This document shows positions 22,243-33,239 of a DNA stretch of 64,000 nt, in pieces. The stretch is from Sphaerolaimus hirsutus (Eukaryota > Nematoda > Chromadorea > Monhysterida > Sphaerolaimidae): NCBI GenBank assembly GCA_964036195.1, contig OZ038450.1, positions 31,188,794-31,252,793 of the forward strand, read 5' to 3'. The translations under genes and the position numbers were made by a program. Within the stretch, counting starts at the first letter, position 1. Each line of letters opens with the position of its first letter. The notes under the pieces were generated by a model. It did no database searches. It was not told where the DNA came from and saw only the letters and a list, made by a program, of their open reading frames with translations.

Positions 22243-22830
22243 ACCGTATTACCTTGAATTATCCCCCTTGAATTGACCCCTCCTCAATTAACCCTCCACC
22301 TCAAATTAACCCCCTCTCATAATGGGCTTAGAAAATAACCCCCCCCCCCCGGAAGTATATATTCCTGCTAATTTGCATTGCAGCTACACATATGTAGTAC
22401 CGTATTACCTCGAAATACCCCCAGGGGGTTTATTATTTCGCCAGCAAAATTTGAGGGGGGGATAATTCGAGGGGGGGTTTATTCGAGGGGGGGTCTATTA
22501 TTTCCCCAGAAATTTTCAGAAATTCCCCATACTCAGACGTAGAAAAATCTAACAATTACATAGATGTATATGTGTTTATAGGCATATATAACAGTATCTA
22601 CACATAAACCATTCCCTAACATCACTCAATCATCATTTTTTACGTGTGTTCCGCATTGTACAGATGACAAACTGCGGTATTTGTCATGTACGTTCTCTTT
22701 ACACTCAATTTTAGGGGGGGTATTTCGAGGGGGGGGGTTTATTATTTCCTCAGCCGAATTTAAGGGGGGTATTTCGAGGGGGGGGTTAATTCAAGGGGGG
22801 GGGGGGTTAATTCGAGGTAATACGGTATTT
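22243..22830. mobile_element. Two adjoining F2 MITEs
   Basis: A fragment starts TTACCGTATTACCTTGAATT (22243). A full reverse copy runs 22399-22830 with TACCGTATTACCTCG and CGAGGTAATACGGTA ends and the GTTCTGC-type centre. Confidence 0.75.
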
Positions 22831-22889
22831 GATTGAATAAATATTGTAGTAATTCAATCAAATACTACACATAGATTAGTTTGTGTAGC

Positions 22890-24112
22890 TACCGTATTAC
22901 CTCGAAATACCCCCATGGGGGTTTATTATTTCGCCTGCAAAATTTGAGGGGGGTAATTCGAGGGGGGGGTTATTTGAGGGGGGGTTTATTATTTCGTCAG
23001 AAATTTTCGTAAGGATCGTAGTAAATAGTAGGCATTTGCGTACCCAAAATAGGTAATAAATGTGTCCAAACAGGATATATTTGGACATAAAAACGTAGAT
23101 AACTATTTACACAAACTACTCTAAGTGTAGCTGCAATGCAAATTAACAGTAATATACATCATGTACATTGCGTACATGACGTATTTATTATGTACATGAC
23201 GTACATCATTCCGAAGGGGGGGGGTATTTCGAGGGGGGGTTTATTATTTCCCCAGCCCATTTTGAGGGGGGGTTAATTCGAGGGGGGGGGGGGGGTTAAA
23301 TCAAGGGGGGGAATAATTCGAGGTAATACGGTATCTACATTTTTATGTCCAAATATATACTGTTTCGACACATTTATTACCTGTTTTGGGACGCAAATGG
23401 CTAAACTCGACGGACATTATAGAAGTCAATGGTCTAAGGAATTTTCGTACAACTGCGTATATTCTTAGTTGGCACACGTCCAAGTTACCGTTTGCGAGAA
23501 TGTTACCAAGTATGAAATGCGCAGGATTTCCGTCAGCGTCAACCAAAATGGCTGCGGAATGCGATTCAGCAACCGCAATTGGTCGCTAATGGCAGCCCAC
23601 ACACGAGTTGACACTTGTGTTGACTTAATTGCATTCTGCGGTCATTATCATTGACGCGATCGGAAATCATGCGTCTTTTACTTCGTTCGTATAAAACGCA
23701 ACAGTAAGTTGGATGCAGCGGTAAGTTCATACGTAATTTTTTGAATGAATTTATCGGGACTGCGACGATAAGATCTTACCTAAGACCTAACAATCCGACT
23801 TTCTATAATGATTTGTCTATCAAATTCACATCGTTCTCGCATAAAAAGTAGGATTGAATCAAATATATCGTGAACCGAATGGAATCCGTCCATTCAAGTT
23901 CGAATTAAAAAACATTCGTCATTGGTAACGAAGGGCCGAATCGCTGATTCGTTTCATGTCCGCCGAGTTTACTATTTACTATGATCCTTACAAAAATTTC
24001 TGATGAAATAAAAAAAAACTTGGATAAACCCCCTCGAATTACCCCCCCCCTCAAATTTAGCTGGCGAAATATAAAAAAACCCATGGGGGTAATTCCAGGT
24101 AAAACGTATTTG
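22890..24112. mobile_element. F2 MITE interrupted by F9
   Basis: Begins TACCGTATTACCTCGAAATA. After about 500 bp the core GGTACGCAAATGCC is broken by an F9 insertion at 23402, resumes CTATTTACTATGATCC at 23972, and ends in a decayed GTAATTCCAGGTAAAACG. A further F2-like end lies at 23320-23333. Confidence 0.7.
23402..23972. mobile_element. F9 TA-flanked element
   Basis: About 570 bp, ends TAAACTCGACGGACAT and ATGTCCGCCGAGTTTA. It interrupts an F2 core known intact at 44375-44400, and comparison shows only TA is duplicated, as in Tc1/mariner-type insertion. Confidence 0.75.
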
Positions 24113-24489
24113 ATATGTATATCTACACTGTGTATTTGGATGTTTTGTGTGCTGATGAACACGAATTGTGGCATGAATACCTTGTTGTTGCTGTTGAACT
24201 TGATTACATGAGTTGACAGAATGCATTCATACAAGTGCGAGTTCTGTGGGAAAAATAACTCCCCCTTGAAAAAACACCCCCCTTGAATAACTCCCCTTCA
24301 AAACTTATTATAATAATAACAATAATATAAATAATGATAAAGAAATAATAACCCCTTGGGGTTTTATTTGAGGATATATATATTTATTTGCTGTGTACAT
24401 TTTTTGAGTAATATGTTAATACATTTGAAAATCTATGTCCTTTAAAAAATGTTAAACCATTAAACATACCGTATACCTCGAAATACCCC
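24113..24489. other. F2 remnants
   Basis: AATAACTCCCCCTTG at 24257 and ACCGTATACCTCGAAATACC at 24469 are decayed F2 pieces. No coding signal. Confidence 0.4.
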
Positions 24490-25395
24490 CAAAATTGTAC
24501 AAAATTTTTACAAAAAATCAGAATCATGCATGCAAGGCCAAAAAAATGTTAAATTTAGACCTATACATGAAAAACCTGTGACAAATTTTTCCCTTACTTC
24601 TCAAAAGTTGCATGCAGTATGTATTGTTAGCTAGCTGCAAGTGTAAAGTTACAATTATTGATAAGAATGGTTTGCATTTTCAGTAGAAGGACTAGTGGAG
24701 TGTGCTGGGCACATTTGTAAAATGTAATGCAATTTGTCAATTGTCTTGACAAATATAAAGTGAAGTGTCAATTCTCATGCAAAATGTCAAGTGTCATGTC
24801 AAATTTCAAGCAAAGTGGCAATTGTCATGACAAATGTCATGCAAAGTGTAAATTGTGTATCCAAATCTTGTGTTTTTGTATCCAAAGTATGTTTTGTATC
24901 CAAACCTTATGTTTTTGTATCCAAATGTTCACATAAGATTTGGATACAACAACAACATAATTTGGATACAAAACATAAGATTTAGATATAAAACATAAGA
25001 TTTGGACACAATTTACTTGACAATTGATACTTTATTTTTTACATGTCATGACAATTTACACTTGACCTTACATTTGTCATTACAATTGACACTTTGCATG
25101 ACATTTTACATGACATTGGACACTTTACACTTGGGACTGCTCCCAGATCCATGAATAAACAGGTAGAAACTCAAGCAACGAGATAAAAATTTTACAAAAA
25201 ATATGAATTTTTATACAATTTTACAAAAATACAAATTTTTACACAATTTTACAAAAATTTTACAAAAATTCGAATTTTTATACAATTTTTATTTTTATTC
25301 TTATATTTTCCATTTTATTTTATTTTATTTTATTCTTGAATATTCCATTTTATTTTTATTTTATTTTTATTTTTTTCTGAGATTTTGCCAACCCT
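24490..25395 (-). mobile_element. F6 composite, reverse, carrying an F1 element
   Basis: Right end GAGATTTTGCCAACCCTG matches the F6 terminus. The content from 24495 to 25143 is an inverted relative of 31250-32490, including the flank TTGCATTTTCAGTAGAAGG. AAAATTTTTACAAAAATTCG and TTTTATTTTATT stutters fill the right part. Confidence 0.6.
24712..25143 (+). mobile_element. F1 MITE, long form
   Basis: Right end CACTTGGGACTGCTCC followed by CAG. The arms carry TGTCAATTGTCATG repeats and a second palindrome of TATCCAAATCTTATG motifs. Left end degraded (GGGCACATTTGTAAAATG). Confidence 0.6.
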
Positions 25396-25499
25396 GCTGT
25401 GCAAACACAGCAATGATGTGTCTACACTGCATACACTGCATGTATCTGCTGTCGATGCTGTAGGCTAACATTGTTTTGTATTTTTGTATTGTATTTTTT

Positions 25500-25635
25500 T
25501 CATCCAATGGGGGGAGTTATTCAAGAGGGGGCAGTTACTCGAGGGAAGTTATTTGTCCCTCAGCTCGCCAACAGGGGGGGGGGTTATTCAAGGGACAGTT
25601 ATTCCAGGGGGACTTATTCAAGGATTTGCGGTATG
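25500..25635. mobile_element. F2b remnant
   Basis: GGGGGGAGTTATTCAAG, repeated G tracts and ATTCAAGGATTTGCGGTA, the right half of an F2b copy. Confidence 0.6.
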
Positions 25636-25662
25636 TGTATTTTTGCTATCGTTGCCACTAAC

Positions 25663-25737
25663 CTGCCATCAATATGAAGAATAATAAGCTTGTCACCTCC
25701 GATGTTCTCCATCATTTCTCCCGCTTTCAAAAGGCCA
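25663..25737 (-). pseudogene. VWA gene C exon 3-like
   Basis: 75 nt, frame open, encodes GLLKAGEMMENIGGDK...HIDGR. The metal-binding Asp is kept. Confidence 0.75.
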
Positions 25738-26001
25738 CTGAAAATGAAATGGTTCTGAAGCAGGTAAATATGTATGTTTAATACATCATTGGAATGTTAA
25801 TATTTTATTTACTTCATGTAAAAGTGGATTTACACCATAATGAGAAATTCAGTCTAGACAAATTACAATAACAGAATATGTTTTATGTTTTTTTTCATTT
25901 GAAATAAACATTTGAAAACTCCAAAAAAATTGAAAATGCAAAAACATTTTCGAAATTTTCATTTGCTATTGTTACAAAAAAGCCGCTCAATTTTAACTAA
26001 C

Positions 26002-26192
26002 TCAGCTAGGTGTCTGCTGGCTGCAGTGTCATCAAATGTCATGTTTTCTACAGCTACAAATGCCTGGCTCGGGGATGTGGTCAAACCAAGAACTTCTGTC
26101 GCATACGCACTAAATTTTACAATACCAATTTCCAATTTAAGACTGCCTTGCAAATTGTTGGCGTTTATGATAGCCCTCGCCATGTTTTTGGC
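26002..26192 (-). pseudogene. VWA gene C exon 2-like
   Basis: Open throughout, 191 nt. The intron side of the donor (GTTAGTTAAAATTGAG) is nearly identical to that of gene B (GTTAGTTCAAATTGAG), showing shared ancestry of the intron too. Confidence 0.75.
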
Positions 26193-26279
26193 CTGGAATT
26201 TTAATTTTGGTAATTTTTTTGATGCGGTGTGGAGACTGGTAGTGGTGTAAAATATGTCAGGACTAGTGATGGAAAAGCT

Positions 26280-26478
26280 CCAACCAACGATGGAAAAAAC
26301 ACAGAAATTGAACACAGAAACTCATTGAGTTTCTGTGTTTTTGTTTTACACAGAAACACGGAAACTCATAAATTTTGAAAAACTCAAAACTCAAATGAGT
26401 TTTTTTTTGGAGAACACAGAAACACAGAAACACGGAAACACAGAAAAGTTTTTTGAGTTTTTGTGTTTTTTTCAGCGA
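26280..26478 (+). mobile_element. F11 element behind an F3 stub
   Basis: CAACGATGGAAAAAACACAG, then stutters of ACACAGAAACTC and GAGTTTCTGTG. Directly before it (26269) is TAGTGATGGAAAAGC, a bare F3 end, so F11 may have inserted into an F3 copy. Confidence 0.5.
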
Positions 26479-26644
26479 AGCAGTTGAATGCACATTAATT
26501 CAGTTAAACTAAACAAGATAAGATAAGCATCTATAGTATGTAAATATGTACATAATGTATTCATATTTTATAAGGGTACAAAAAAGAAATTCAAGATGGC
26601 ATGCACATCTCATGGTGGATTTGACAATTTAAGTTTCGACATTT

Positions 26645-26985
26645 TAGTATACCTTATTACCTTGAATTAACCCCCCTTGAATTAACTCCCCTCAAAATGG
26701 ACTGGTGAAATAATAAGCCCTGCCCCCCTCGAAATACCCCCCTCCGGGATGATGTACATCACGTATCCAATGTACATGATGTATTTATTACTGCTAATTT
26801 GCATCGCAGCTACACATAGACTGTACTAGGTTGTGTAGCTATCTACATGTTTATTTCAAATATATCCTGTTTGTACGCATTTATAACCTGTTTTGGGTAC
26901 ATAAATGCCTACTATTTTCTGTGATCCTTACAAAACTTTCTGACGAAATTATAATGCCCATGGGGGTATTTTGAGGTAATATGGT
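26645..26985. mobile_element. F2 MITE, decayed ends
   Basis: TACCTTATTACCTTGAATTA to ATTTTGAGGTAATATGGTA with the long core (GTACATGATGTATTTATTAC, CAGCTACACATAGA). Confidence 0.65.
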
Positions 26986-27199
26986 AGTTGTAGTTGTCAG
27001 TCTGTAGTCTTCCATACAGTGCACATCCATTGAAGAATTTTGGAGTACTGCGTGAATTGTCATTTCTGGGCATTTTGTTGCTGGTGTTGTGATGTTGATG
27101 TCCTCATTGTGGACATTTTTATGGACTTTTTTGACACTTGAATGAATACACAAATGTTATGTGGGGTTAAAACATGTGCAAAACCAATATTTTATAAGA

Positions 27200-27446
27200 A
27201 AACCACTGTTTTCAGATCGAAATGCTGTAAATCAAATTTTTTGGAGGAAAACTCGATTTTTTTTGGAAAAAACTCGAGTTTTTTTAGAAAAAACTCAAAA
27301 TACTCGAGTTTTTACAAAAAACACAGAAATAAAAACAGAGTTACTCAAGTTTTTTTCAAGAAAAAAACTCAAAACACAGGTATTCATTTTTGAAAAACTC
27401 AAAACACAGAAAGTGTTTTTTTTTGGAGAACTTACCCATCGTTGGC
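27200..27446 (-). mobile_element. F11 element, reverse
   Basis: Stutters of GTTTTTTTGGAAAAAACTCG ending GAACTTACCCATCGTTGG, the complement of the 1675 copy's start. Confidence 0.5.
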
Positions 27447-27539
27447 TCCAACAGCCAAACCCCACTCGTCACCAAAGGGTGGCAGACAAAAAGTTGAATT
27501 TACAGCACTCATTTGTGCCGAACTTGATGCGGAAGCAGT

Positions 27540-27620
27540 TTACCGTATTTCCTCGACCCCCCCCCCCCGAAAAACCCCCGTCTCGAAATACCCCCCCCCC
27601 CCTTCAAAATACACACTATG
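27540..27620. mobile_element. F2 fragment
   Basis: ACCGTATTTCCTCG followed by C tracts and CACACTATGG. The right half is missing. Confidence 0.6.
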
Positions 27621-27697
27621 GCTTAGGTCGTATCTTATCGTCGCAGCGTCGACAAATTCATCCAATAAAGTACGTTCGAATTTGGCACACATCGACG

Positions 27698-28756
27698 TTA
27701 TACTCGACGAACATGATACTCTGCCATCGCACTCATTTATGTCTCACGTTGGAAGCGTGCCAATGATGATCAAGCATGCGATTTTTGTATAAAGATTAAC
27801 AAATCATTGTTGTGAATAAGTTAACGTAAATATAAGCGTCATAACGGCGAAGACTTTTTCAACTTTTTCTGAAAATCGCATGCAGACAAAAATCGTTGGC
27901 ACGCTTCCAGCGGGAACCACGCGTGCAGGGTGTAATGTAATTGGAGTATACCATTTGCGTTTTATACGTACTAGAGTAAAAGACACAGGATTTCCGTACG
28001 CGTCGCCGATAATGGCCGCGAATTAGAATTAAGTCAACACAAGTGTCAACTAGTTAAGTGGGCCGCCTTAGCGACCATTTGCTGTCGCTTAAATGCATAC
28101 CGCAGCCATTATTGGCGACTCAGGCAAAAATCCTGCGTCTGAAATTCTCGGACTCAGTTTCGCAAGTGGTAACTTGGATGTGTGCCAAGTAGGAATCATA
28201 GTTGTTAAAACGTATTTACTTTTACTGGATAAATACGTATACTCGAGTACAGAGTAAGTAGTAAATACGTTTACGTATACTTTGAAAAAGTTCCTGTACT
28301 CGCTTTTACGTATACTTTTTGAAAGTACGCGAGTACAGAAAACGTATTTCAGATAGTGTTTTATGTCGATTTTTGAAGGCATAGAATGGAAAAAAATGAG
28401 AGAATTTGCTAAAAACATTGGAAAAATAGTCGAAAATGAACATATAAGCACATATCTAGCCAAAATTTGCTTAAAATATGGAAAAAGTTATGAAAATTTG
28501 TGATTTTGAGTTAAAATTGGAGTGACATTTCTCAAAAATACTCACGTTTACGTTTTGCGGAGGGAAAAGTATGTTTACTCACGTTTACTCATGAGTAAAA
28601 GTAAAAAAATTGTATTTACGTTTTCTGTACTTAAGGGGTGAGTAAAAAAAAAAAAAACTTAACGTTTACATATACATTGAGAAAAGTTCGGTACTTTTAA
28701 CAACTCTGGTAGGAATATGCCCGTTAGACCATTGACTTCCATAATGTCCGCTGAGT
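27698..28756. mobile_element. F9 element interrupted by F7
   Basis: Left end TATACTCGACGAACATGATA, right end CATAATGTCCGCTGAGTTTA. Interior text (GGATTTCCGT, CAAGTTACC, TTGGCACACGTC) is shared with 23402-23972 in inverted order. An inner foldback around TTGGCACGCTTCCAGCGGGA lies at 27735-27945. Confidence 0.6.
28197..28708 (+). mobile_element. F7 hAT-type element
   Basis: 512 bp, ends CATAGTTGTTAAAACG and TTTTAACAACTCTG, perfect 8-bp duplication GTAGGAAT (28189-28196 and 28709-28716). Confidence 0.88.
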
Positions 28757-28859
28757 TTACCAAAGAGCCCATAACGCGTTTTGCTTCGCCGGTGCTGGCA
28801 GCGTGATGCTTTTACATTACTAGAGACTGGAGGGAGAGTGGTCACAGATGGAATCAAAA

Positions 28860-29120
28860 GTCTGGACCACGATATACTGCGGTTACTTTACACCTTGCAC
28901 GCGTGGTTCCCGCTGGAAGTGTGCCAACGATGGTTAGCGCGTGCGAGTTTCATAAAAAAGATGACAAACTTGATTGTTGTTATAATGTTATTCATAAGCA
29001 TAATCACATCGATGAATTTTTTCATCTTTTTACGGAAATCGCACGGTTTAATAATCATTGGCACGCTTCCAACACGAGACATAAATCAGTGCGAGGGCAG
29101 AGTATCATGTCCGCCGAGTA
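28860..29120 (-). mobile_element. F9-type foldback
   Basis: Inverted copy of the 4588-4850 element: ACGCGTGGTTCCCGCTGGAA near the left, GGCACGCTTCCAACACGAGA near the right, end ATCATGTCCGCCGAGTATA. Confidence 0.6.
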
Positions 29121-29142
29121 TAACAGATTGCTAGACTTGTGA

Positions 29143-30624
29143 TTACCGTATTTCCTCGAAATACCCCCCCCCCCCCTTGAATAACCCCACCCCTCGTTTG
29201 ACCCCCCCCCCTCTCGAGACCACTATGAAACAATCACCCCCCCCCCTCGAAATACCCCCCCCCCCCCCAAATTGAGTGTAAAGAGAACGTACATGACAAA
29301 TACGGCAGTTTATGTTCTGCACCACGCAGAACACAAACTGCAGTATTTGTCATGTACATTCTCTTTACATTCCTTAGTCATTTTAGTCAATTGGTAGTCA
29401 TTATTTATTGGGGGGGGGGTATTTCAAGGGGGGGAGTGATTGTTTCATATGTAAAATAATACGGAACTTGTTGAATTGACTTGTGAACGAGCTCCTATTC
29501 CTAACCGAGGAAGAGGACAAATGTGAACGTATGAAAGTTGATGTGAAGCATTGTCTCTTAGTTGACGTTCCGTTATTTTATCAAATGTGATTAGTTGAGT
29601 TGAAGTGAATTGACGTGAATTAGTGTGAAGCAAATTTAGATTGTTTTCAAAAGGTTTTGATGAACGTTTTTATTTAGACAATTAAATACAAAGAAATAAA
29701 TGTAAATAAAATATATAAAATATACGTAAATAAAGAAATTAATTTACAACTAAATTAATTACTTAAACGAAACGTAAAAGAAGCTCTAATTACCGGAGAA
29801 ATAAGGCAATTTAAAGAAGGCACTTAATTACGACAAAAGGCGATAATTAAGTGGCGCTGTTGTGAACAAAGCACCTCAAACAGCGCGGGTGTGAATAAAG
29901 CACTGAGGTGACTTAAAGCACCAAGGGTTAAACTTAGCACCAAAAACAAGCGACTTAATAAAGTGACAACGGCGCTTATTTAGATCCTAGGAAGAGATTC
30001 GTGTGAAGTTGACGAGGTTGCAAACACTGCCGATGTTAGCTGTGAAATCGGCTTTTAAGGGCCAGACCGATGGCGATTGACTTGGCGCCAATCGGTCGGC
30101 TCTAATCTCCGATTTTTACCCAACATTTCCAATTGTGAAATATCAACTCTTGCCCGCTCGCTTCTCCGATGAAACGAGCTAAACTGGCAAGATAGTGAAA
30201 ATGTGAGACAAGCCAGACGGCATTTGAAATGGCGCACGGGCCTGGCCCCTCGCTTGGGGTGGGCCCGCCGCTTAACATAAACATGTCGGCGTATTTGTGT
30301 GCCGCTTGTCAAGGAAATGTGGCGGAATGTGAGCAATGACTAAGATCTAAATATGTGAGCAACGTAAAGGGCACGTTGTAAACATGATCGCTTGAGATAT
30401 TAAATGGTGAATATTGAGATGTTAAAAAGGTGGAATGTGAATTGAAAATGGAATATTGATAACTTGAATTAACTAAAAATATAAAAGCGAACATAAGAAC
30501 GTCAACTTAAATATTAAAGATTTTACATTTTACGATAATGTTACAAATCATAGTGGTCCCGAGAGGGGGGGGGGTGTCAAACGAGGGGGGTATTTCGAGG
30601 GGGGTATTTCGAGGAAATACGGTA
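29143..30624. mobile_element. F2 MITE interrupted by a 1.1-kb insertion
   Basis: TACCGTATTTCCTCGAAATA to CGAGGAAATACGGTA. Without the insert, the two halves join at TTTCAT|AGTGG, as in intact copies (CACTATGAAAC). Confidence 0.8.
29450..30547. mobile_element. Unclassified 1098-bp insertion (possible solo LTR)
   Basis: Flanked by TCATA on both sides (29445-29449 and 30548-30552). Begins TGTAAAATAATACGG and ends CGATAATGTTACAAA, so there is a short imperfect inverted repeat and a TG start. Contains AATAAA-rich sequence and a GC-rich block (30220-30275). No open frame of note. A solo LTR is possible but the CA end is offset by two bases. Confidence 0.55.
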
Positions 30625-30958
30625 GTTAGCACTTTTAAACTGTCTGGTTTTGACACACATGCCCGAATTACATAGATTGACTAATTGACATATTGGTGAA
30701 TCATGGAAGGACCACTGGCGCTAGTCATAATTCAAGTAAAGACATATTATGCACTTATAATTTTCCTGCACTTGAATGTGCCACTGATAAAGTATCAACT
30801 TTTACATTGTATGAAATCTAATCAGCTTGGGAAATGATTTACCCCCAAAAAAACATATGTCAAGTGAACAGGATGTTGTGCATTAACTCCATTGTTTGTG
30901 AAGAGTAAATCTGCAATTTGTAAGTATTTCCTATTAGATAGATTTTAGGTATTTCCTA
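30625..30958. other. Intergenic, nothing recognised
   Basis: No exon or element ends seen. Confidence 0.4.
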
Positions 30959-31258
30959 GATACCGTATTTCCTCTAAATACCCCCATCCAAATACCCCCC
31001 CCCCCCTCAAAATGGGCACTATGAACTTATAACCCATAACCAGGGTTGGCAAAATCTCAGAAAAGAATAAAAATACAATAAAATAAAATGGAAAGTTGAA
31101 GAATAAAATAAAATAAAATGGACAATTTCAAAATAAAAAGTAAAAATTGTAAAAAAATTCAAATTTTTGTAAAAAATTTGTAAAATTGTATACAAATTCA
31201 TCTTTTTTGTAAAATTTTTTTGGTTGTTTACAGTTCAACCTGTTCATTCGTGGAGCTG

Positions 31259-32287
31259 GGGCAGTCCCAAGCCATGTAAAGTGTCACAATTAGGGTGTCA
31301 AATTTCCATTTTCCATTTTCCGTTTCCGTTTTCCGCAGGCAAATTTTTACCGTTTTCCGTTCTGTTTTCCGGCCGCTGAAATTTTTTTCCGTTTTCTGTT
31401 CTGTTTTCTGGCCACCTTTTTTTCCGTTTCCATTTTTCTGGCTCATTTTCCATTTTCCGGTTAAATTTTAAGTTTTTCTGCCTTTTTTTCCATTTTCCGG
31501 CTCAATTTCCAGTTTTTCCGCCTTTTTTCCATATTCCACTCAATTTTCTGCTTTCCGCCACATTTTACCCTTTTCTGGCTCAACTTTCTGTTTTCTGTTC
31601 CAGCCAAACTGGTAAACAGTCATGCAGATTGTCAATTATGTAAAAAAATTCTGTTTCCAGCAAAATTTCAGCGAATTTTATCATGTTTTTTTTGGCAAAA
31701 TTTCAGCAAATTTTTCCATTTCCATGCAAATTCCATTTTTCCGTTTCCGTTTTTCCGGCCCCTTTTTCCATTTTCCACTGAATTTTTTTCCGTTTCAGTT
31801 TCCGTTTTCTGTCAAGTGCAATTTTTTTCCATTTTCCGTTCCGTTTTCCGGCTGCTGAATTTTTTTTCCGTTTCCGTTTTCCATAAAAAAAAATTTTTGA
31901 CACCCTAGTCACAATGTCATATGAAATGGAATGGAAAGTGTCAATTGTCATGAAAATGTTGAGTAAAGTGTCAATTGTCATGTCAAATATAAATTAAAGT
32001 GGAAACTGTAAAGCAAATTGTATCCAAATCTTATCTTTTGTATCCAAATCTTGTTGTTTTTGTAACCAAATCTTATGTGAACATTTGAATAGAAAAACAT
32101 AAGATTTGGATACCAAAATATAAGGTTTGGATACCAAAACATAAGATTCAGATACACAATTTACACTCTGCATGCATGACATTTGTCATGACAATTATAC
32201 TTTGCTTGACATTTGAGATGCCAATTGACTCTTTTTTACATTTGTCATGACAATTGACACTATGCATGATGTTTTACAAATGCGCCC
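31259..32287 (-). mobile_element. F1 MITE, long form, interrupted by F5
   Basis: Left end CTG|GGGCAGTCCCAAGCC in reverse orientation. The right end is degraded at CAAATGCGCC. Inner arms TGTCAATTGTCATG and TATCCAAATCTTATG match the 24712 copy. Confidence 0.65.
31291..31907 (+). mobile_element. F5 hAT-type element
   Basis: 617 bp, ends TAGGGTGTCAAATTTCC and TTTTTGACACCCTA, perfect 8-bp duplication GTCACAAT (31283-31290 and 31908-31915). Confidence 0.88.
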
Positions 32288-32949
32288 AGCACACTCCAGT
32301 AATCCTTCTACTGAAAATGCAAACCATTCTTATCAATAATTGTAACTTAACACTTGCAACTAGCTAACAATACCTACTGCATGCAACTTTTGCAAAGTAA
32401 TGGAAAAATTTGTCACACGTTTTTCATGTTTAGGTCTAATTATCACATTTTTCTGACCTCGCATGCAAGATTCTGATTTTTTGTAAAAATTTCTGTTAAA
32501 TTTTTGTAAATTTTTTGTAAAATAGTCCATTTTATTTTATTTTTATCATTCTGGAATAAAATAAAATGAAACAAGAATAAAATTAAAATAAAATACATTT
32601 TTATACAATTTTTATACAATTTGTATACAAATGATTTTTTATAAAACCAACCCTGCCCATAACCATAAACCTTGAGTGTTATAAATGGCGGTTTTTGTTG
32701 CATTTTTCGACGTTTGTGTACGTTTTAAACAACAAGTGCTGGGATTTCGAAAAATTTCTGGCGAAATAATAAACCCCCATCGAAATACCCCCCCCTCTCG
32801 TTTAATCCCCCTCAAAATTTCCACTCAGAAAAAACAAACCCCCGGGGGGTAATTCGAGGAAATACGGTATGTATTTTCTGTCTGTACTGATGCAGATAAA
32901 GTATATTGTTAAGGGCAAATTGTTAAGGGATATTGAAAACAGCTACCAC

Positions 32950-33035
32950 TCTGGTTCAGCTTATTACAGTGCTCGTGTTCTTTTTCTTTACCATCAGTGA
33001 GGGTTCGATTCCCACCCGTAATAAGTGCAATTTTG
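32950..33035 (+). ncRNA. tRNA-like sequence with Pol III B box (possible SINE head)
   Basis: GGTTCGATTCC at about 33004-33014 is a perfect B box / T-loop. TTATTAC before and GTAATAA after can pair as a 7-bp stem. CTGGTTCAGC upstream loosely resembles an A box. The arms do not fold into a clean cloverleaf (two extra bases before the closing stem), so a tRNA pseudogene or SINE head is likelier than a working tRNA. Confidence 0.3.
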
Positions 33036-33239
33036 CACTATTTCTCAATATATACTCACTTACTTAACAACTTTTTGCCTGTTGATGTTGTTGAGGAGAA
33101 GTGTAAAGACGCACCTGAGAATGAGATCAAACTAGCACCACAGGGGAGAGCTGCGTGAATTGTGCGTGGGCAACTCTCTGACACTGGCACTGTCACACGC
33201 GACTGCAGCCAAGTATGTGAGTTGTACTTTATTGGCTTC

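Larger units (their letters stand above)
25663..26192 (-). pseudogene. VWA gene C: partial or decayed VWA copy
   Basis: Two reverse-strand exons homologous to exons 2 and 3 of genes A and B: 26002-26192 (191 nt, same length as in B) and 25663-25737 (75 nt). Splice sites are conserved (TTCCAG acceptor, GA|GTTAGT donor, TTTTCAG acceptor, AG|GTTAGT donor), and phases fit. The product reads AKNMARAIIN...SRHLAD|GLLKAGEMMENIGGDKL...HIDGR. The MIDAS Thr is replaced (TNIAD in A and B, RHLAD here), and WTDG has become HIDG. No exon 1, 4 or 5 was found on this strand. Without them the copy is probably a pseudogene, though distant exons cannot be excluded. Confidence 0.7.
31041..32655 (+). mobile_element. 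F6 hAT-type element
   Basis: 1615 bp with nested content; ends CAGGGTTGGCAAAATCTCAG and AAACCAACCCTG; perfect 8-bp duplication CCCATAAC (31033-31040 and 32656-32663). Arms are AATAAAATAAAATGG stutters. Confidence 0.88.
30961..32871. mobile_element. F2 MITE, outermost of a four-level nest
   Basis: TACCGTATTTCCTCTAAATA at left, CGAGGAAATACGGTA at right. The core CTTATAACCCATAAC is broken by an F6 element and resumes ATAAACCTTGAGTG. Confidence 0.8.

Noticed and set aside
26881-27153. Reverse open frame of 90 aa as a VWA gene C exon
   Set aside because: No similarity to any exon of A or B; overlaps an F2 remnant.
27442-27792. Pro-rich open frames over C tracts (also 7744, 38719, 14111)
   Set aside because: Products of F2 C tracts with no splice or homology support.
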